From: Bubalus kerabau
Taxonomy: Eukaryota; Chordata; Mammalia; Artiodactyla; Bovidae
Direction of reading: 5' to 3'
Assembly: GCF_029407905.1 (NCBI RefSeq)
Contig: NC_073624.1
Coordinates: forward strand, 114,762,001 to 114,826,000
DNA length: 64,000 nt
Shown: positions 33,331 to 46,068 of the stretch, piece by piece
How the letters are laid out: each line of letters opens with the position of its first letter
Position numbering within the stretch: the first letter of the stretch is position 1
Notes under the pieces: model-generated
What the model saw: the letters and a program-made list of their open reading frames with translations, nothing else
Database searches by the model: none
Told to the model about the DNA's origin: nothing
Made by a program: the position numbers and the translations under genes

Positions 33331-35084
33331 TTCTCTTGAGGCTTGTGGGACTCTGGCCAATGTTAAAATGTGGGGAGTATATCTGGCTCTCTGTGCTACT
33401 TACTTTCTTCGGTGGCCCCCAGGGTCTCCTCGTTCCCCTGTCTATTGCCCATGCCCACTTGCTTCCAAAGTTCATTTTCATCTATTCCTCCACTTGGGCT
33501 CTTTACTTGTGAGCCATTGCACCTCCTTGGCCTATTCTTTAGCCTGTTGTCTATGAATGTGGGGGGAAATATTCCTCTGACATTTTCTAAGGATTGTTAT
33601 TACTTGCAGAAGAATTTTAAACTGATAGTATATAAGTGAAATAGGAGACCCCGGGAGAGCATACTGGCTGCCTGCCAAGGAGTCTCTGGGAGGAATGGGC
33701 AGTTAGGAGAACTGGCTGGGAGCCAGGGTAGTGTACAGTCACACAGGTCAGAGATGCTGAGTCACGGAGAGCAGTTCTCTAAGATGGCTGTCTAATGCCC
33801 AATGCCAACTGGGTTTTCCTAGGACAAAACCTGAGCTTTCTCAGGAATCAGAATACTTGTAGCCATGTTAGTTATAAAGATGCAGAGCATCTCCTGCTAG
33901 GAAACTCTCTACAGAGCAAAAGAATATGTAGAATGTATTTTGGGAGTAGAGTTTTTCCTTGCTGCAAATAAACACAACTTAAAAAGTACTTCTCAGTGTA
34001 TGGCTATCTTCCTCAGTATATGAAACCTGGTATTAATTCCATTGGCTAAGTCCCCACCCTTAGATAAAAATATTCAAACTTCAGTCTTAGAAACCTTTAT
34101 TTTATTTTTTAATGTGACAGTGAATATTTCTGGCTGATTTGCTCTTTAACTTTTTTTTTCCCATTTGTTGTTTTTAATTTAGGTCACAAGAGATACTTTT
34201 ATTTGTACCATATTTTCACATTCTTTGGTGTATGTGTCACTGTATTCCCTATCTGAGCTACCTACTATAACAATGATAGAGTAACAGATTGATTAAGGGA
34301 AGGAACATAGATAAGTTAAACTTAAAATAATTATACAAAGACCCTAAGAAATCATTTTTGGTTTGTATGCACATGTATATGGTTCCAGACCTCCTGCTCT
34401 ACATATATTACAAGCCATCCATTTCTCCACGATTTGCACCTCATTATTTGTTAAAGTGGAGTCAGATTTTTACTCTAGTCTCTAGAGGGACAATCAGTGC
34501 TAACTGGTAAAGATGTAACTTTTATACAAATGATCAAAGAAGTTCAGTTTAAACTCTGAATTCTCTCAGCATGTCCTCTATTTTTGTGCATGCTTCATTC
34601 CAGTAAAATAAAAGGCTCCAGGGATGATTCATAAAATAACTCACGAAGACTTAAGAATCAATAGTGTTCTCTAATCAAAAGGTACAGTCACAGTGACATC
34701 ATTCACTGCTTCCATGTAAATTGATATTGAACTCTCCTCATATTGACTGGGAAAAGGGGAAAAAAATGAGTATCATGAGGTTCCTTCAAACTATTCAGAA
34801 GACATTATCTTGTGCAGACCATCTGACTGTGCATTTACAACATGGTCAACATGTTAAAAGTACTTATTCAAACTGTAAGATAGGGCATGGCAAAAACACC
34901 ATTTAATTTATTTAGAGTTCTAATATTAATATGTTAGTGCTAGCATCTGTTACTAAGTCTTAGTAGGTAAAAGTAGATTTCAGCAATGATTAACATAAGA
35001 TTCATTTCCCGTTTAAGTGCACTCACTATGTGCCAAGTGCTATGCCTAGTGTTTTATCTAGGGCATATCAAACTCCACAACAAT
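33331..35084. other. Intronic sequence, nothing recognised
   Basis: No exon, RNA gene or repeat could be assigned with confidence. Positions 33640-33960 are relatively GC-rich and could be an unrecognised old LTR. Confidence 0.35.
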
Positions 35085-35450
35085 ACTGTCACTATTTTCT
35101 CAGTGTCTGGTTGCTTCCAAAATCCATGTGTTGAAACCAATGTGATGATACTAGGAGGTAGAGCCTTTGGGAGGTGATAGGATCATGAGGATGGAGCCCT
35201 TCTGTATGGGATCAGTGTCATTATAAAAGAGATCTTGGAAAGGTCCCTCACCCCTTCTACCACGTGAGGACAGAATGAGAAGACGGTCATCAAAAACCAG
35301 GAACCAGGCTCTCACCAGATTCCGAATCTGCTGGCACTCTGACCTTAGACTTCTCAGCCTCCAGAACTATGAGAAATAAATGTTAGTTGTTTCAGCCACC
35401 CAGTCGACAGTATTCTTGTTAGAGTAGCCAGAACAGACTAAGACACTGGT
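35085..35450 (+). repeat. MLT1-type (MaLR) LTR
   Basis: Characteristic order: 'aaaatccatgtgttgaaacc', 'gagcctttgggaggtgatag', 'ccacgtgaggacagaatgag aag', 'ctcagcctccagaactatga gaaataaatg', 'cagccacccagtcgacagt' and the end 'cagactaagaca'. Old solo LTR. Confidence 0.75.
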
Positions 35451-37002
35451 AATGTAGGTGCTGTGGATAAATTAAGGGTTTTAGAGGTGTAACAGTTTGC
35501 CCTGTATAACACGCTGGTAGATACTTAAACTGTATTTAAACCTGGCATCTTATAAATATTGTTCTATGAACCACTACCCTACAATTTAACTCCATCCAAG
35601 TGTCTCTGGACACTGAGCATGTTAATGTATGTGATGTCTCCCCAGATAACAGATAGCTTAGCCACTAAGTTATTAGCTAAGAGTTAATAATGTAACAGTA
35701 CTTAATGGTCTAACCTTAATTTTACTCTTTACTAATTTAAATTTTTACTTTTAAGAAAAGGGAGCTATTATGCATGCCATCTAAAGGAATTCAGCAATAC
35801 ATCTAGATATTATCAGTGTTCAGATTTTCAATTTCACAAATAGAGGTGTTGCACATTGGTTTATATAAAAAAAAATCTATCCATATGAACTCATCTTTAT
35901 ATGGATATACCAGTTACAAATGTGGACACAAGCAAAATTGGTTTGAATCAGCAACATTAATAAATGGTCCTATAGTTCCTGCTTTATAAATTCAATATAA
36001 AAGAAAGAAAAATCAAGGATCTTTCTAAAAGCAGTTATTTCCTTATTGGTGGGCGGCAGTCGGGTGACGGCCGGGCGAAGGCCAGCAATCTGTCAGGATG
36101 AAGAGCAGGCCAGGGTGGATGGGACATTTGTTAGATCTGTATGTTGTGGGAGGGTGCTGAGCAAATGAGAAAGTATACTGAGGACAGCGAGAGCCAGGTT
36201 TCTCAGGTGACAAAAGAAGGTGCAAGCATGGGAAGGAGAAAGCAAGACAAAACTGTGCATGTTGATTTGGAGTTGGAGGCATAGTGAATTCTCTAACAGA
36301 TTCCTCACTGATATTGAGATAAATGCGTATGTGTGTTATGTATACACCTATTTATTTCACCATTTAGGAAACCTAGGGGCAGTGAGATCAGGCTCCTAAA
36401 TATTATCCTTCACAAAAGAACTCAAGGCACCACAGGTAAAAGCTCAAGTTAAGGCAGTGAGAGTACATGATGAGTCTGTATCAGCTTGAGCCAAAATGAA
36501 ACACAGTTATGAAAGAAAAATGGAGTGAGCGGAAGTCAGTGTGAAGTGCATCCCAGTAGCCTGATTTGAGAAAATTTAAACATCACAATAAAGAGTCATT
36601 ATCGACAGATTATAATTCATTGAAGACAAGAGGAGTCCATCAGTCCATAAAATTTAAAGCGAGGGAGAGGGATAGAGTATAGGAGAAGGAAAAAGAAGAG
36701 GGGAAAGAGGAGAAAAATAAGAAGGGACATCATTTTCTAAAAGTTGAATGGCAAGACATACATACAGATGGAATTAGAAATCACATGACATCAACCGGAG
36801 TAAATGATTAATTTAGGCAAGAAATCTCAATGTGTGCTAAAATCCTATGGGTGAAAGTGGATCAAGGAAAAGAATTTTTATAGAGTCTCCAAATATCTTC
36901 CCATAAAAATATCTGTGAAATAGAAATGGGGCAAAATAACTATAGAGTAGAAAACTAGCAAGCAATATCTCAAACAAGTGATCAAATTCAACATCACTAA
37001 AA
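35451..37002. other. Intronic sequence, nothing recognised
   Basis: Contains a GC-richer patch at 36048-36120 and purine-rich runs near 36660-36730. No feature was assigned. Confidence 0.35.
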
Positions 37003-37040
37003 AGAGTCAGACACGACTGAGTGACTGAACTGAACTGAAA
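37003..37040 (+). repeat. BovB 3' terminal scrap
   Basis: Only the last ~38 bp: 'gagtcagacacgactgagtg' and 'actgaactgaactgaa'. Confidence 0.8.
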
Positions 37041-37207
37041 ATGGGAAATATTAGTATAATTGATACCTGAAAGGAAGGAAACAGAAAAAAAAAAAAATCC
37101 AGCATCATTTCTGTGACATTCTAGACAAAAAGTATATTTGTGGGTCTAATCATGAGAAACTATTAAACAACCCCACACTAAGAAATAGTCTATAAAATGC
37201 TTGCCTT

Positions 37208-37335
37208 CAAGGACTTCCCTGGTAGTCCAGGGGTTGAGACTTTGTGCTCCAAATGAAAGGGGCTCCAGTTCAATCCCTGGTGGGGGAAATAAGACCTTAC
37301 ATGCTGTGAAGTAAAAAAAAAAAAAAAAAAAAAAG
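37208..37335 (+). repeat. CHR-type tRNA-derived SINE
   Basis: 'aaggacttccctggtagtcc' head, 'ggggctccagttcaatccct' B-box region, 'cttacatgctgtgaagt', and a long A tail (37314-37334). Confidence 0.8.
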
Positions 37336-38704
37336 ACCTTTTCCAAGAAAAGATGAAATATAGGAAAAAGAAACAGTAGTGGTTTGGTTGGGCAATCTGG
37401 CACTGAAGCTTGTAAGCTAAATATAGAAAGGGCAGTTTACCAAGCTTCTCTCTGAAGAAATGCCAACTCATAGCCATCTTCCACACAACAGACCCTCTTC
37501 TAGCATCGGCTGTGTTTTCCTGCTTAAAATACTGCTGTGTGAGGGAGGTTAAACTGCTACCCTCTACCCTATGCAGATATATATATCAAATCTAGCAGAG
37601 CCAAGTTTGCAAGGCAAGCTTTCAATAAGCTTTAGTTTGTGCTGATGACCAATTATGCCCAGTTCACATAAAACCACAAGTGCCGCATAATCTGTAATAA
37701 TAGCTGCAGGGCTTACAAAAGTTTTATCTGCAAGATGGTTAAATGCTTCACATTTCAATCTTTGTAAACTCACAACCTCCTACTCAATATGCTGGTTCAA
37801 CAAACAAGTTAAACTTAAAACCATATGAGTAAGCATTTTCAAAACGAAGGTTTTGCATTCTTTGCCTTTCAGAACATCGTATATTCAGGTGCCAATTTTC
37901 TGTGTCACTTTCTAGGCAAATCTGAGATCTCCAAAATCTTGTTACAACCTAAATCTTTCCCCAAAACCCCTAATGTTGTTGTTCAAGACACATTATATCA
38001 AACAAAAGGAAACCTCTAAATTCAGACCTTCTTAACCTGATTTTATAAACCAAGTATGTATAGAAGGTTTCTGCTTATATTTAATAGTTAATCAACGGGT
38101 TTAAAAAGCACATTGATTTTTCTCTCAGTTTAACAATGTTTTGCCTTATCTAAAGGTTGAGTTCATTTTTCTTTTCCTTTGTGAAATGTTCCCCCCCGAT
38201 TCTCTCTCTTTGTCTTCAGATGTTTGCTCTATGTCCAAAATACTCTTTTCTTGACATTTACCACAAATGGTCAGAAAATAACAAAGAGCACATAGACCTC
38301 CTCAAACTCATAAGTTATGAATCTGGTTAATAGCTATTTTGAAATTTATTGGGTGCTATTATAAATATTGTGGTTTAGAGAAAATGTACAGGTCTTTCAT
38401 GCCTCCTTGACTAACTTCACTATTCATGTATCTTTACAGGCACAAAACGTATAGCTGTGAAGTAATGAAAGTAAAAGAAATGAAGAAAACATGACACATG
38501 GAGAGAGAGGAGGCAATTCTGAAGGTCCCAAGGAACTGCAGTAACAAGTTTTGAACTCCAGGCAAGGGAAACAAGTTTGAAGACTGTAACATAGAGGGTA
38601 GATACCAAGAAAGAAGAGGAACATGGAAAAGTAAGCTTTTCTTCTTAAGTATGTTCTTACTCTTTATCTTTCTTTTCCTCCTATAATCAGTACCTCTAAT
38701 ACAA
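37336..38704. other. Intronic sequence, nothing recognised
   Basis: No exon or repeat assigned. Confidence 0.35.
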
Positions 38705-38818
38705 TGGCAACCCACTCCAGTATTCTTGCCGGGAGAATCCCATGGATGGAGGAGCCTGGTGGGCTACAGTCCATGGGGTCACAAAGAGTTGGACACGACT
38801 GAGTGACTTAACTTTCTT
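38705..38818 (+). repeat. Bov-tA SINE, 5'-truncated, with target duplication
   Basis: Body only ('ggcaacccactccagtattc' to 'gacacgactgagtgacttaa'). The target duplication tctaatacaa is present on both sides (38695-38704 and 38819-38828). Confidence 0.88.
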
Positions 38819-38828
38819 TCTAATACAA

Positions 38829-41635
38829 GTTTAACGAAGCTGACCCTGAAAGTCAGTAAATGTCTCCTTCATCTAGCCACTGAACCTGGTATATCCTCCC
38901 TGACCTCTCCCACTAACAATTTACTTACACAAGACAAAGTACATTTTCAGATTGTGCCGCACACCCATGCTCTCAAGTGCTAGACTACACACTCACACAA
39001 AGTCTAAAGTTTTTGACATTCAAGAGTTTCTACTACAATCAGGCTGCAATCAGTCTTCGTATTCTAGGAAAATTGATCTTGCCAACAACCTACATATCTT
39101 GTGTTGATCCTGTATATTTGGCTTCTTTAGTCCTACATTTCCTTTTCTGTCCCTCTCATCTCTAAATGTTCAACTCTCACTTCTCTTTCAGAATCCGGCT
39201 TAAGTGCTACTTTCTGATTCCAACAACTAGTGGTAATTTTCCATTTTTCAAAATCTCAGTTGCCAAATCTGGTTCACTACTGTTTTTGTTTTTTTTTTTT
39301 TAAACATTTCCTGCTTCATTTTGTGGTTATGTTTGAGTCAGTCTCTCTTCTACTACACTGTGGACCACAGAAAGAAAATAACATATGGGATGTGTGACGT
39401 TTCACTCTGACCCTGATGCCTTATAAAGTAAGCTATTTAGCAGGGAGTCAGAAGTAGGGGAGATACATGAATGAATGTCCTGAAGAGTAGATACGGTTTC
39501 ATTTTGTAAACATTTTAAAGTTGTTTATATTTCAACTAAACTTTACCATTTATAGGAATAAAAGACTTCTGACTTTTTCTTATTCCATTGTACATTATTG
39601 GCAGTGTTTCTATTCTTCTATAGTGGGTGAGTCTAAGCCATGATGATGGTGTTTCACTCAATTTTTATTTGGTTCCTATTGTGGGAGGCTTGTCCTGGGC
39701 AATTATGCTATCAAATAAAAATAGACAAGACTCATTTTTCAATGAGTTTATGTTATAGTTGGAGGTGGCTGAATTCATACTTGTTAATAAGCAAACAAAC
39801 AAAAACAGTGGATGGTGATAAACTATGTACAAAACACAAGAGGACAATATAGCATACAATTCTGGCAAGAGGCATTGTGAGTGTTCCTTCGGATTAGATA
39901 GCTGAAGATAGACTGTGTTAATAAGCATCATGTAAGTAGAGCTCTGATGAAAAGGAGCCTGCTCTAATCCAGGAGAAAGTCCTTACATGCAGAGAGAATG
40001 TCTATGACAAAGTCCCCAAAGTAGGACAAGTGAGTTTGCTGAGAACAGAAGGAACGCAGGGATGCAGGGAGTGTGGTTTAAGGGCTAGATAGAGGCGAGA
40101 TAGAGGCCAGATTGTGCAGGAACTTGTAGGGTTTGGTAAGAACCTTGGGTTTTACTACATGTAATGGAAAGCCAACAGACGGTTTTATGAGTTTAAATGA
40201 CATAAAATTTATTCTTTTAGAGGATTAGAGTCCCTGTTGTGTGAACGATGTTACTGGAAAGAGCCAACAGGAGATGCTGGAAGACTCACTGGAAACTAGG
40301 TGAAAATTGGTGGTACCATGTCTTGGGCCAAGGGAAGGAGAGTGGAAATAGAAATGTACAACTAAGGGATGTTTTAGAGAACGAGACAATAGAACTAGCT
40401 GAAAATTAGACGTATTGGGAGGGAATGATTGAAAGAGAAAAATGAAGTATGGATTCATTCTAAATTTTCTTCCTAGTTTCCCAATGAAGTAATCATGGAT
40501 TCTAACCTCTAGTTTCTAGCAGTTTTGGTTACTAGCATTTGCATATTACTTAGCAATTTGCCTGTTATTTTTTCCATCATGCTTTGATTGTAAAAATGTC
40601 AAGTTTGGATGATGCCATAACATTCTTCCTCCCACCTGACAAATTCTAACTCATCTTTTAAGTCTTATCTGTTTTTTCACCTTTTCTTTAATGCATACAT
40701 TGACTCCACCCTCACACAAGAGTCAGGAAAACTCTTCTACATTATTTGTTGTATACATTTCCATGAGAACAATTAGTTTTTTTAAGTTCTTGATTAAATT
40801 CTTATCATTATCACCCATATACTGAACCCCCACAGAGCAGAGACTTTTTTGCTCTTTGTAACTCTTATAACACAGTATTTTCAGAATGAGTAATGAGTAC
40901 ATAAAAGGAAAAAAAAAAACTTTGGTGATTTTCTTTTACTTAAACTATGGAAACTGGTCACTGTATCACTTAAGAATCTTCAGTAGTCACCTTAACACTT
41001 AAAAAGACAGCTTAATCCATTCATACAGGTCTAAATACTGGAAACTTCTTACAGTGAATTAAAATCTTTTTCAAGTTTTCATCTTGATTTTAGTGCTATC
41101 CACACATTAAATGGATAAGGTATGCCAAATTCAGAACTACTTTTATCACACTGTAGTGATAAATGAGCTACAGGAACTTAATATAGAATATCCTTGTACT
41201 ATACAGGAGTAGGTCTAATATAAAATTCATTAACTTCTAAAACTCAACATTATATTTATAGGACATTGAACATTCAATTTGCAGTAAAGAATATTATGAA
41301 GCAAATATTAAAGTCCCCAAAGGAATAATTAATAACCAGCATGACCTAGAAGTAGACTGAGAACAAGGAAACATATACATGACCCATCAATCTTCTCATT
41401 ATATAAAGGTTATTTAATTTTCTTTAAATATCAAACATGCATGTTATATATATATACACACACACATAAATATGTGTTTTAAATTTATTCTACTTAAAAG
41501 CAGTAAAGTATTTCCCATTATAAATGAATTTTGATGAAGATATCTGCAAATCTGCTATTGACATTTTCCCAGCCAGAATTTCCTTAGTAACAATATCTCC
41601 TATTTCTACATGTACAGAAAGAACTGTGAAGCAAA
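38829..41635. other. Intronic sequence; possible ancient repeat at 39640-40470
   Basis: The 39640-40470 part reads like an old mammalian repeat of a type I cannot name ('agattgtgcaggaacttgta gggtttgg', 'gaaagccaacagacggtttt atgag'). The rest shows nothing recognisable. Confidence 0.35.
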
Positions 41636-41860
41636 GGAGAGCACACTAGAGATTCAGGCTTATATGGGTTCAAAGGCAAACTCCTGCTAGCCCTGTGACT
41701 TTTAGGGATTATCATTATTCTGCCTTGAAATTGCTGCTTCTTCATCCCTGTAAAATGCTGTTATATCCCTTTGTCCTGGGTTTATGACACAGTTTAAATG
41801 AAAAAAAAAAAAAGAATATAAATTTCGTAATAGAGACTTGCATTAAGTAAGCACTCAACA
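41636..41860 (+). repeat. MIR SINE
   Basis: 'gagattcaggcttatatggg ttcaaaggca', 'ctagccctgtgacttttagg' and 'cttcttcatccctgtaaaat' fit a diverged MIR. Confidence 0.65.
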
Positions 41861-42239
41861 AACATCATTATAAAATAGTACATTATTACTATTATGAAAT
41901 GATTAGCAACACTAGGAAAGTCTGTCAAGGATCTTCCAAGAAAAATTTGTAAATGGTGTTGGAGTAGAGTTGAAAAGACATTGGGGTCACAACAGCCCTA
42001 TGATGTGACTCTACAACTTTCACTGACCATTACAAAGCTTGAATACTGTCTACTCTAAGATGATTTATATTATCATTACTAAACTATTCTGAATTTATAA
42101 AACACTTCAAGCAACCTTTGCTTCATATGTAGACTATGATATGACATTTCTGATTCAATGGTTTTATTTGTTTTCAATTACTTTAAATTATTGACAATAA
42201 AACACAGAATTAATGACATTTATAAGCAATTTATTCTGA

Positions 42240-42810
42240 ATCTGGCTCTGTGCTTAAGTCTTTACACAAGACTGTCCTAATTTAATCTTTAAAACAACCA
42301 AATGAGGTAGATATTCGATCACACTTTACAGTTTCTACAGGTTAGAAACTGAAGTCTGTGGAAGGTCATTTACAACGTGGTAGGTACTATTCTGGGGCTT
42401 CCCTGGTGGCTCAGACGGTAAAGCGTCTGCCTGCAATGCGGGAGACCCGGTTCGATTCCTGGGTCGGGAAGAACCCCTGAAAATGGCAATCCACTCCAGC
42501 ACTCTTGCCTGGAAAAATCCCATGGATGGAGGAGCCTGATAGGCTACAGTCCATGGGGTTACAAAGAGTCGGACAGGACTGAGTGACTTCACTTTCACTT
42601 TTAGGTACTGTTCTTAGCCCTGTGTAAGTATCAACTCATTTAACCTTCAAATTACCTTATGAGGAAGCTTCTATTATTGCTACCTCCATTTTACAGATTA
42701 TAAAAACTGAGGTCCAGCATCTTTAAATGGATTACACAAAGTCACATGATCAATAAATGATGTCATCAAGATTTCAACCCAGGGACCCTGGCTCTTGGGG
42801 CCACTGTCTC
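42240..42810 (+). repeat. MIR element(s) interrupted by a SINE
   Basis: MIR-like sequence runs 42240-42393 and 42602-42810 ('taggtactgttcttagccct', 'ttttacagattataaaaact gagg', 'caaagtcacatgatcaataa'), separated by the Bov-tA SINE at 42394-42601. A further MIR scrap lies at about 42905-43012. Confidence 0.6.
42394..42601 (+). repeat. Bov-tA SINE with near-perfect target duplication
   Basis: Full length from 'ggggcttccctggtggctca' to 'gtgacttcactttcactttt'. The flanks 'taggtactattct' and 'taggtactgttct' differ at one base. Confidence 0.92.
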
Positions 42811-43319
42811 AACAATACAAGGTGCTATTTCTGAACCATGGTAGAACACACAGACTTGACAGCCTGAAAGCCGAGCTACTTGGCTATACTACCTCACGTT
42901 TATAGTCTTCATATTAAAGAGTGCAAACAGAAACTGAAAGAGGCTGGAAAATTTGGCAAAGTCACACAGCTGATTCACACTTTAACCTCTAAACTGTGCT
43001 GCTTCCTCTTTTAAATTAGCAAAGGCTATACTTTCAAATGGAAATCACTAAATCTGTACCCACTGGATATGTTATTGCAAACAACCCAAAACATCTGCTG
43101 CTACTTACAGAAAGAAGCTTGCTAAATTGGTGGGTATGTCCTTTCTGCGTAGATTTATACTTTCTTGTTGAAATTCATCTGTGGTGATTTGAAATGAGGG
43201 ACGTTTTTTTACGGAATATACTTGAGAGCCCCAAGTGTGCCGAGTGTAGCATATTTCAAACTTTATAATTTCTTCTTATATCGTTGAAATGTGGAGTATG
43301 ATTCTAACATCTTAAATTG

Positions 43320-43722
43320 TTTTTGGTCAGGTAGGGTCTCTGGAGTTAAAAGGATCTGCCGACTCCCGCTGTAATGGGGGTGAGGCAGGCATGATCTGGA
43401 GCGCTCCGGCTCAGCCACTGGTCTGCAGCCCAGTGTGTCCCTCCCCCAGGCGAGTGGCCGTTAGAGCAACTGTCAGGGAGCAACTGTTACTGATCCGCTC
43501 ACACATTGGCTGGCGCTGCAGTGCCCCACCCACCCCCCGGCCCCGTATAAAAAGAGTCTGACTTCCGACTGAGGGAAGATGGTTTTTGAGGCACTAGCCT
43601 GCCATCTTCTTGGTCTGCTACCTTTCTGATTAAAGTCATTATTCCTTGACCCAGCGACCCGTCTCTGGATTTACTGCCCTGCCTTGCAGCGAGCAGAGTG
43701 AGCTTGGGCTCCATGACACCGT
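43320..43722 (+). mobile_element. Probable class I-like ERV solo LTR
   Basis: GC-rich segment with LTR architecture in sense order: a promoter-like TATAAAAAG at about 43547, then 'gactgagggaagatggtttt', a polyadenylation-like 'gattaaagtcatta' near 43630, and a GC-rich end 'gagcagagtgagcttgggct'. The ends and target duplication could not be fixed, and no internal retroviral sequence adjoins. It is antisense to NAV3. Confidence 0.55.
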
Positions 43723-44034
43723 GCCATTTGAATACAACAGTTTTAAAATGGATCATTGCTATAAGTCAGAAGAGCAGACTTAAATAAGGTAAGCTAAGAT
43801 CTGAAAATCGGTAACTAAACATTTGTTTGGATGAGTACATAAAGCCCTGGTGGGGGGTGGGGATGGGGATCACTTAAAGCACTTAGGTTTTCCAGGGAGG
43901 GAAAACAAAGCATTATAATGATTTTCTTTACTTAAAAACTCATATATGCAATAAATTTAATAAAATTTGAAACAATATAATCTTGATCATTTCCTATTTG
44001 TAGTAAATGCTACATCCTATTTTTCCTATTTTTC

Positions 44035-44061
44035 CAGTTGTATAGATAAACTATACAACTG
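44035..44061. repeat. Perfect inverted repeat, 11-bp arms
   Basis: Arms cagttgtatag and ctatacaactg around ATAAA. Confidence 0.88.
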
Positions 44062-44389
44062 CCAAAATCACAGGCATTATTCCTTTCCAGTAACCTCTTC
44101 ACAGAAAAGACAGGGAATGAATATAGTGACACAGCAGCACTGACATTTCTAACTGATTAAAACTTAACCACAAAACAATAGGCAAAACGTATTCTTTTTA
44201 GAGCTGTGTAGTAGGATATATATTTGAAAATATAGCATGTGCTATATATTTTAATACATGAAAACTAAAATATAAATAAAACAAAAAGTTAATAAAGTAT
44301 AAATATAATAATTACATTGATCATTATTTTTACCTAGAAACACAGGCCTAGCTGTGGAAAGTTAATACACATTTTATGCTGGGAAAACA

Positions 44390-44645
44390 ATGCCTTATAA
44401 ACAACATATAACAAACATGTACAAGGTGCCGGAATATATAATAAGCATCTTATATGCATTATGCATGTTATTCTTCCCAACTCAGCAAATCAGATACTAT
44501 TCCTCTTTGACACTTGAAAATAATGAGATTAAGGATGTTAAATTCATTGTCCAAAGGCATATAGCTGATCAGTGGCAGACCTGGGTATCAAGTCTACATA
44601 TGCCTGATTCTAGAACCTGCACCCTTAACCATTAGGGTCTACTTT
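44390..44645 (+). repeat. MIR SINE
   Basis: 'aacaaacatgtacaaggtgc', 'gaaaataatgagattaagga', 'catatagctgatcagtggca gacctgggta' and 'cacccttaaccattagggtc' follow MIR order to the 3' end. Confidence 0.75.
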
Positions 44646-45041
44646 CTCCCATGGGTGAAATATCTCTAAACTCTGTAAAAACAATAATTATTTTAAATGA
44701 CTAATAAAATTATTTTGAATGACGAATAGTAAGAGGCCCAAGAAAAAAGTCATGGCACCTGGGTTCTATTTTGCCTTGGACAACGAGTAGGTTCACTTTC
44801 AAAGGCCTCCAGTTCTTGAGTAGAGAGGGGAAGAAAAAGGGGAGAGGGGAAGTACAAGAGGACTAGCAGACTGGATACAGGAGCTTTTCTCATAAAATTT
44901 TTCACTCTGGGCCTCTAACTTCAGAATGAACCATTGTTCCACAACGACTATGTGAAATAGGACTCTGCAACCTTCCTCAGGACACTCTGAGTACACAGAC
45001 CTGTCACTGTTTAAAGCTGTGGAGAAGAGAGGCCACCTTAC

Positions 45042-46068
45042 CTATAGATGAATGGAGCCACAGTGGCGGTATTTGGGTGGCTGTGTTGCTGCTGCTGAGG
45101 GAGTTGGACAGCACCGTTTCCCATGCTCTGCCCACTGCCTTGCACCACTAAACCAACAGAGGAACCCGCCAGAGAAGCATGGCTGGTTTCCCTTCCTTCC
45201 AAGGGAGCGGGGCAACTGGATGTGCTTGCTTTCTCAGTGGTTATGGGCTTAGGGAAGGACTGGGAAGGGCTTCCCTTGGTAGTCCTGAATTTTTCAGACT
45301 CTTTGCTTGCTGAGTTGCCAGGTGAAACAGTCTGCTTTGCTGTTGGCACCTTTGAGCCCGGCTTTGGGATTCCACTGGACGAGGGGATTAAGCTTTCCTT
45401 CTTGGCTGCTGTCGTCTTGCTACCCTTTGGGATTAAGCTTGCAATTTTAGAGGTCTTTTTTGGAGCTGTCTCCATCATCTGATCTTTTTCGTCCTTGACC
45501 AGCTTTTCAGTACAAACTTTACTTTTGTCCCTGTTCTTTTCCTCTTTTTCCTTTGGCTGTAGCAAAGACTTTTTATTGCTGAGATTTTTGCTTCCAGCTT
45601 TTGGAGGGGCTAATTTTGGTGACACTTTGGGGCTGCTGTTTGTCGAGCCACCGCTATTGAGACCACTGTTCAAACCTTCCATTTCACCAGATTCAGAAAA
45701 GGCATCGTCTTCCTTCACGCCATCACTGGGTCCTGAACTGGCCGACTGCGGGGGGCGTAAAGCAGTCCGGGCATTGACCAGCTTGAATTTCTCAAGCATG
45801 GATTTCTGTCCTGAGGGAGCTGTTTTGACCCCTTCTGAGGCAGGGGCCTTCAGTCTGTCTGCAGACGGTGTGGGAGAGGTGGTTGGGCTTCCCTGCTTCA
45901 CGGTGAGCATGGTGGAGGTGGCGCTGTGCTTGGCATTCATGGACTTGCTGCGCCATGGCTTGCTGGTGCTCGGGGAAGGGATGGCTGAGGCAGGGGGCTG
46001 CCCCGCAGTTCCAGGAGGCTGCATGTTACCATTTACCCCTGAAGATGGTTGAGGTCCTTTGGAGGAAT
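45042..46068 (-). CDS. NAV3: NAV3 large internal exon, 1027 nt, with four SxIP-type motifs
   Basis: This is the largest coding block in the window: 341 complete codons plus two split ones, open throughout. It begins with (D)SSKGPQPSSGVNGN, and an internal Met is at 46022-46024. The reading then runs through MLEKFKLVNARTALRPPQ and a Lys/Glu-rich part to LPQQQQHSHPNTATVAPFIY(R). The sequence is much closer to NAV3 than to NAV2; for example the NAV2 counterpart reads MLEKFKLFNSK. Counting from the internal Met, S-x-I-P motifs lie at residues 13-16 (SAIP), 196-199 (SLIP), 211-214 (SLIP) and 217-220 (SGIP). The last three sit in a Lys/Ser-rich context, the known signature for binding EB proteins at growing microtubule ends. 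The donor is TATAG followed by gtaagg. The acceptor ccatgtccag has a mediocre pyrimidine tract. The exon is predicted to be disordered and cytoplasmic. Confidence 0.95.

Noticed and set aside
42394..42601. tRNA-like A and B boxes in this and other Bov-tA copies as tRNA genes
   Set aside because: These are tRNA-Glu-derived SINE heads without a full cloverleaf, and many copies have target duplications.
45495..46052. 185-codon plus-strand frame opposite the large exon
   Set aside because: Shadow of the NAV3 exon; composition is what the complement of a Ser/Lys/Pro-rich frame gives.
45042..46068. Assignment of the exons to NAV2 or NAV1
   Set aside because: NAV2 and NAV1 differ clearly in the blocks after MLEKFKL and before HPNTATVAPF; the match is specifically to NAV3.
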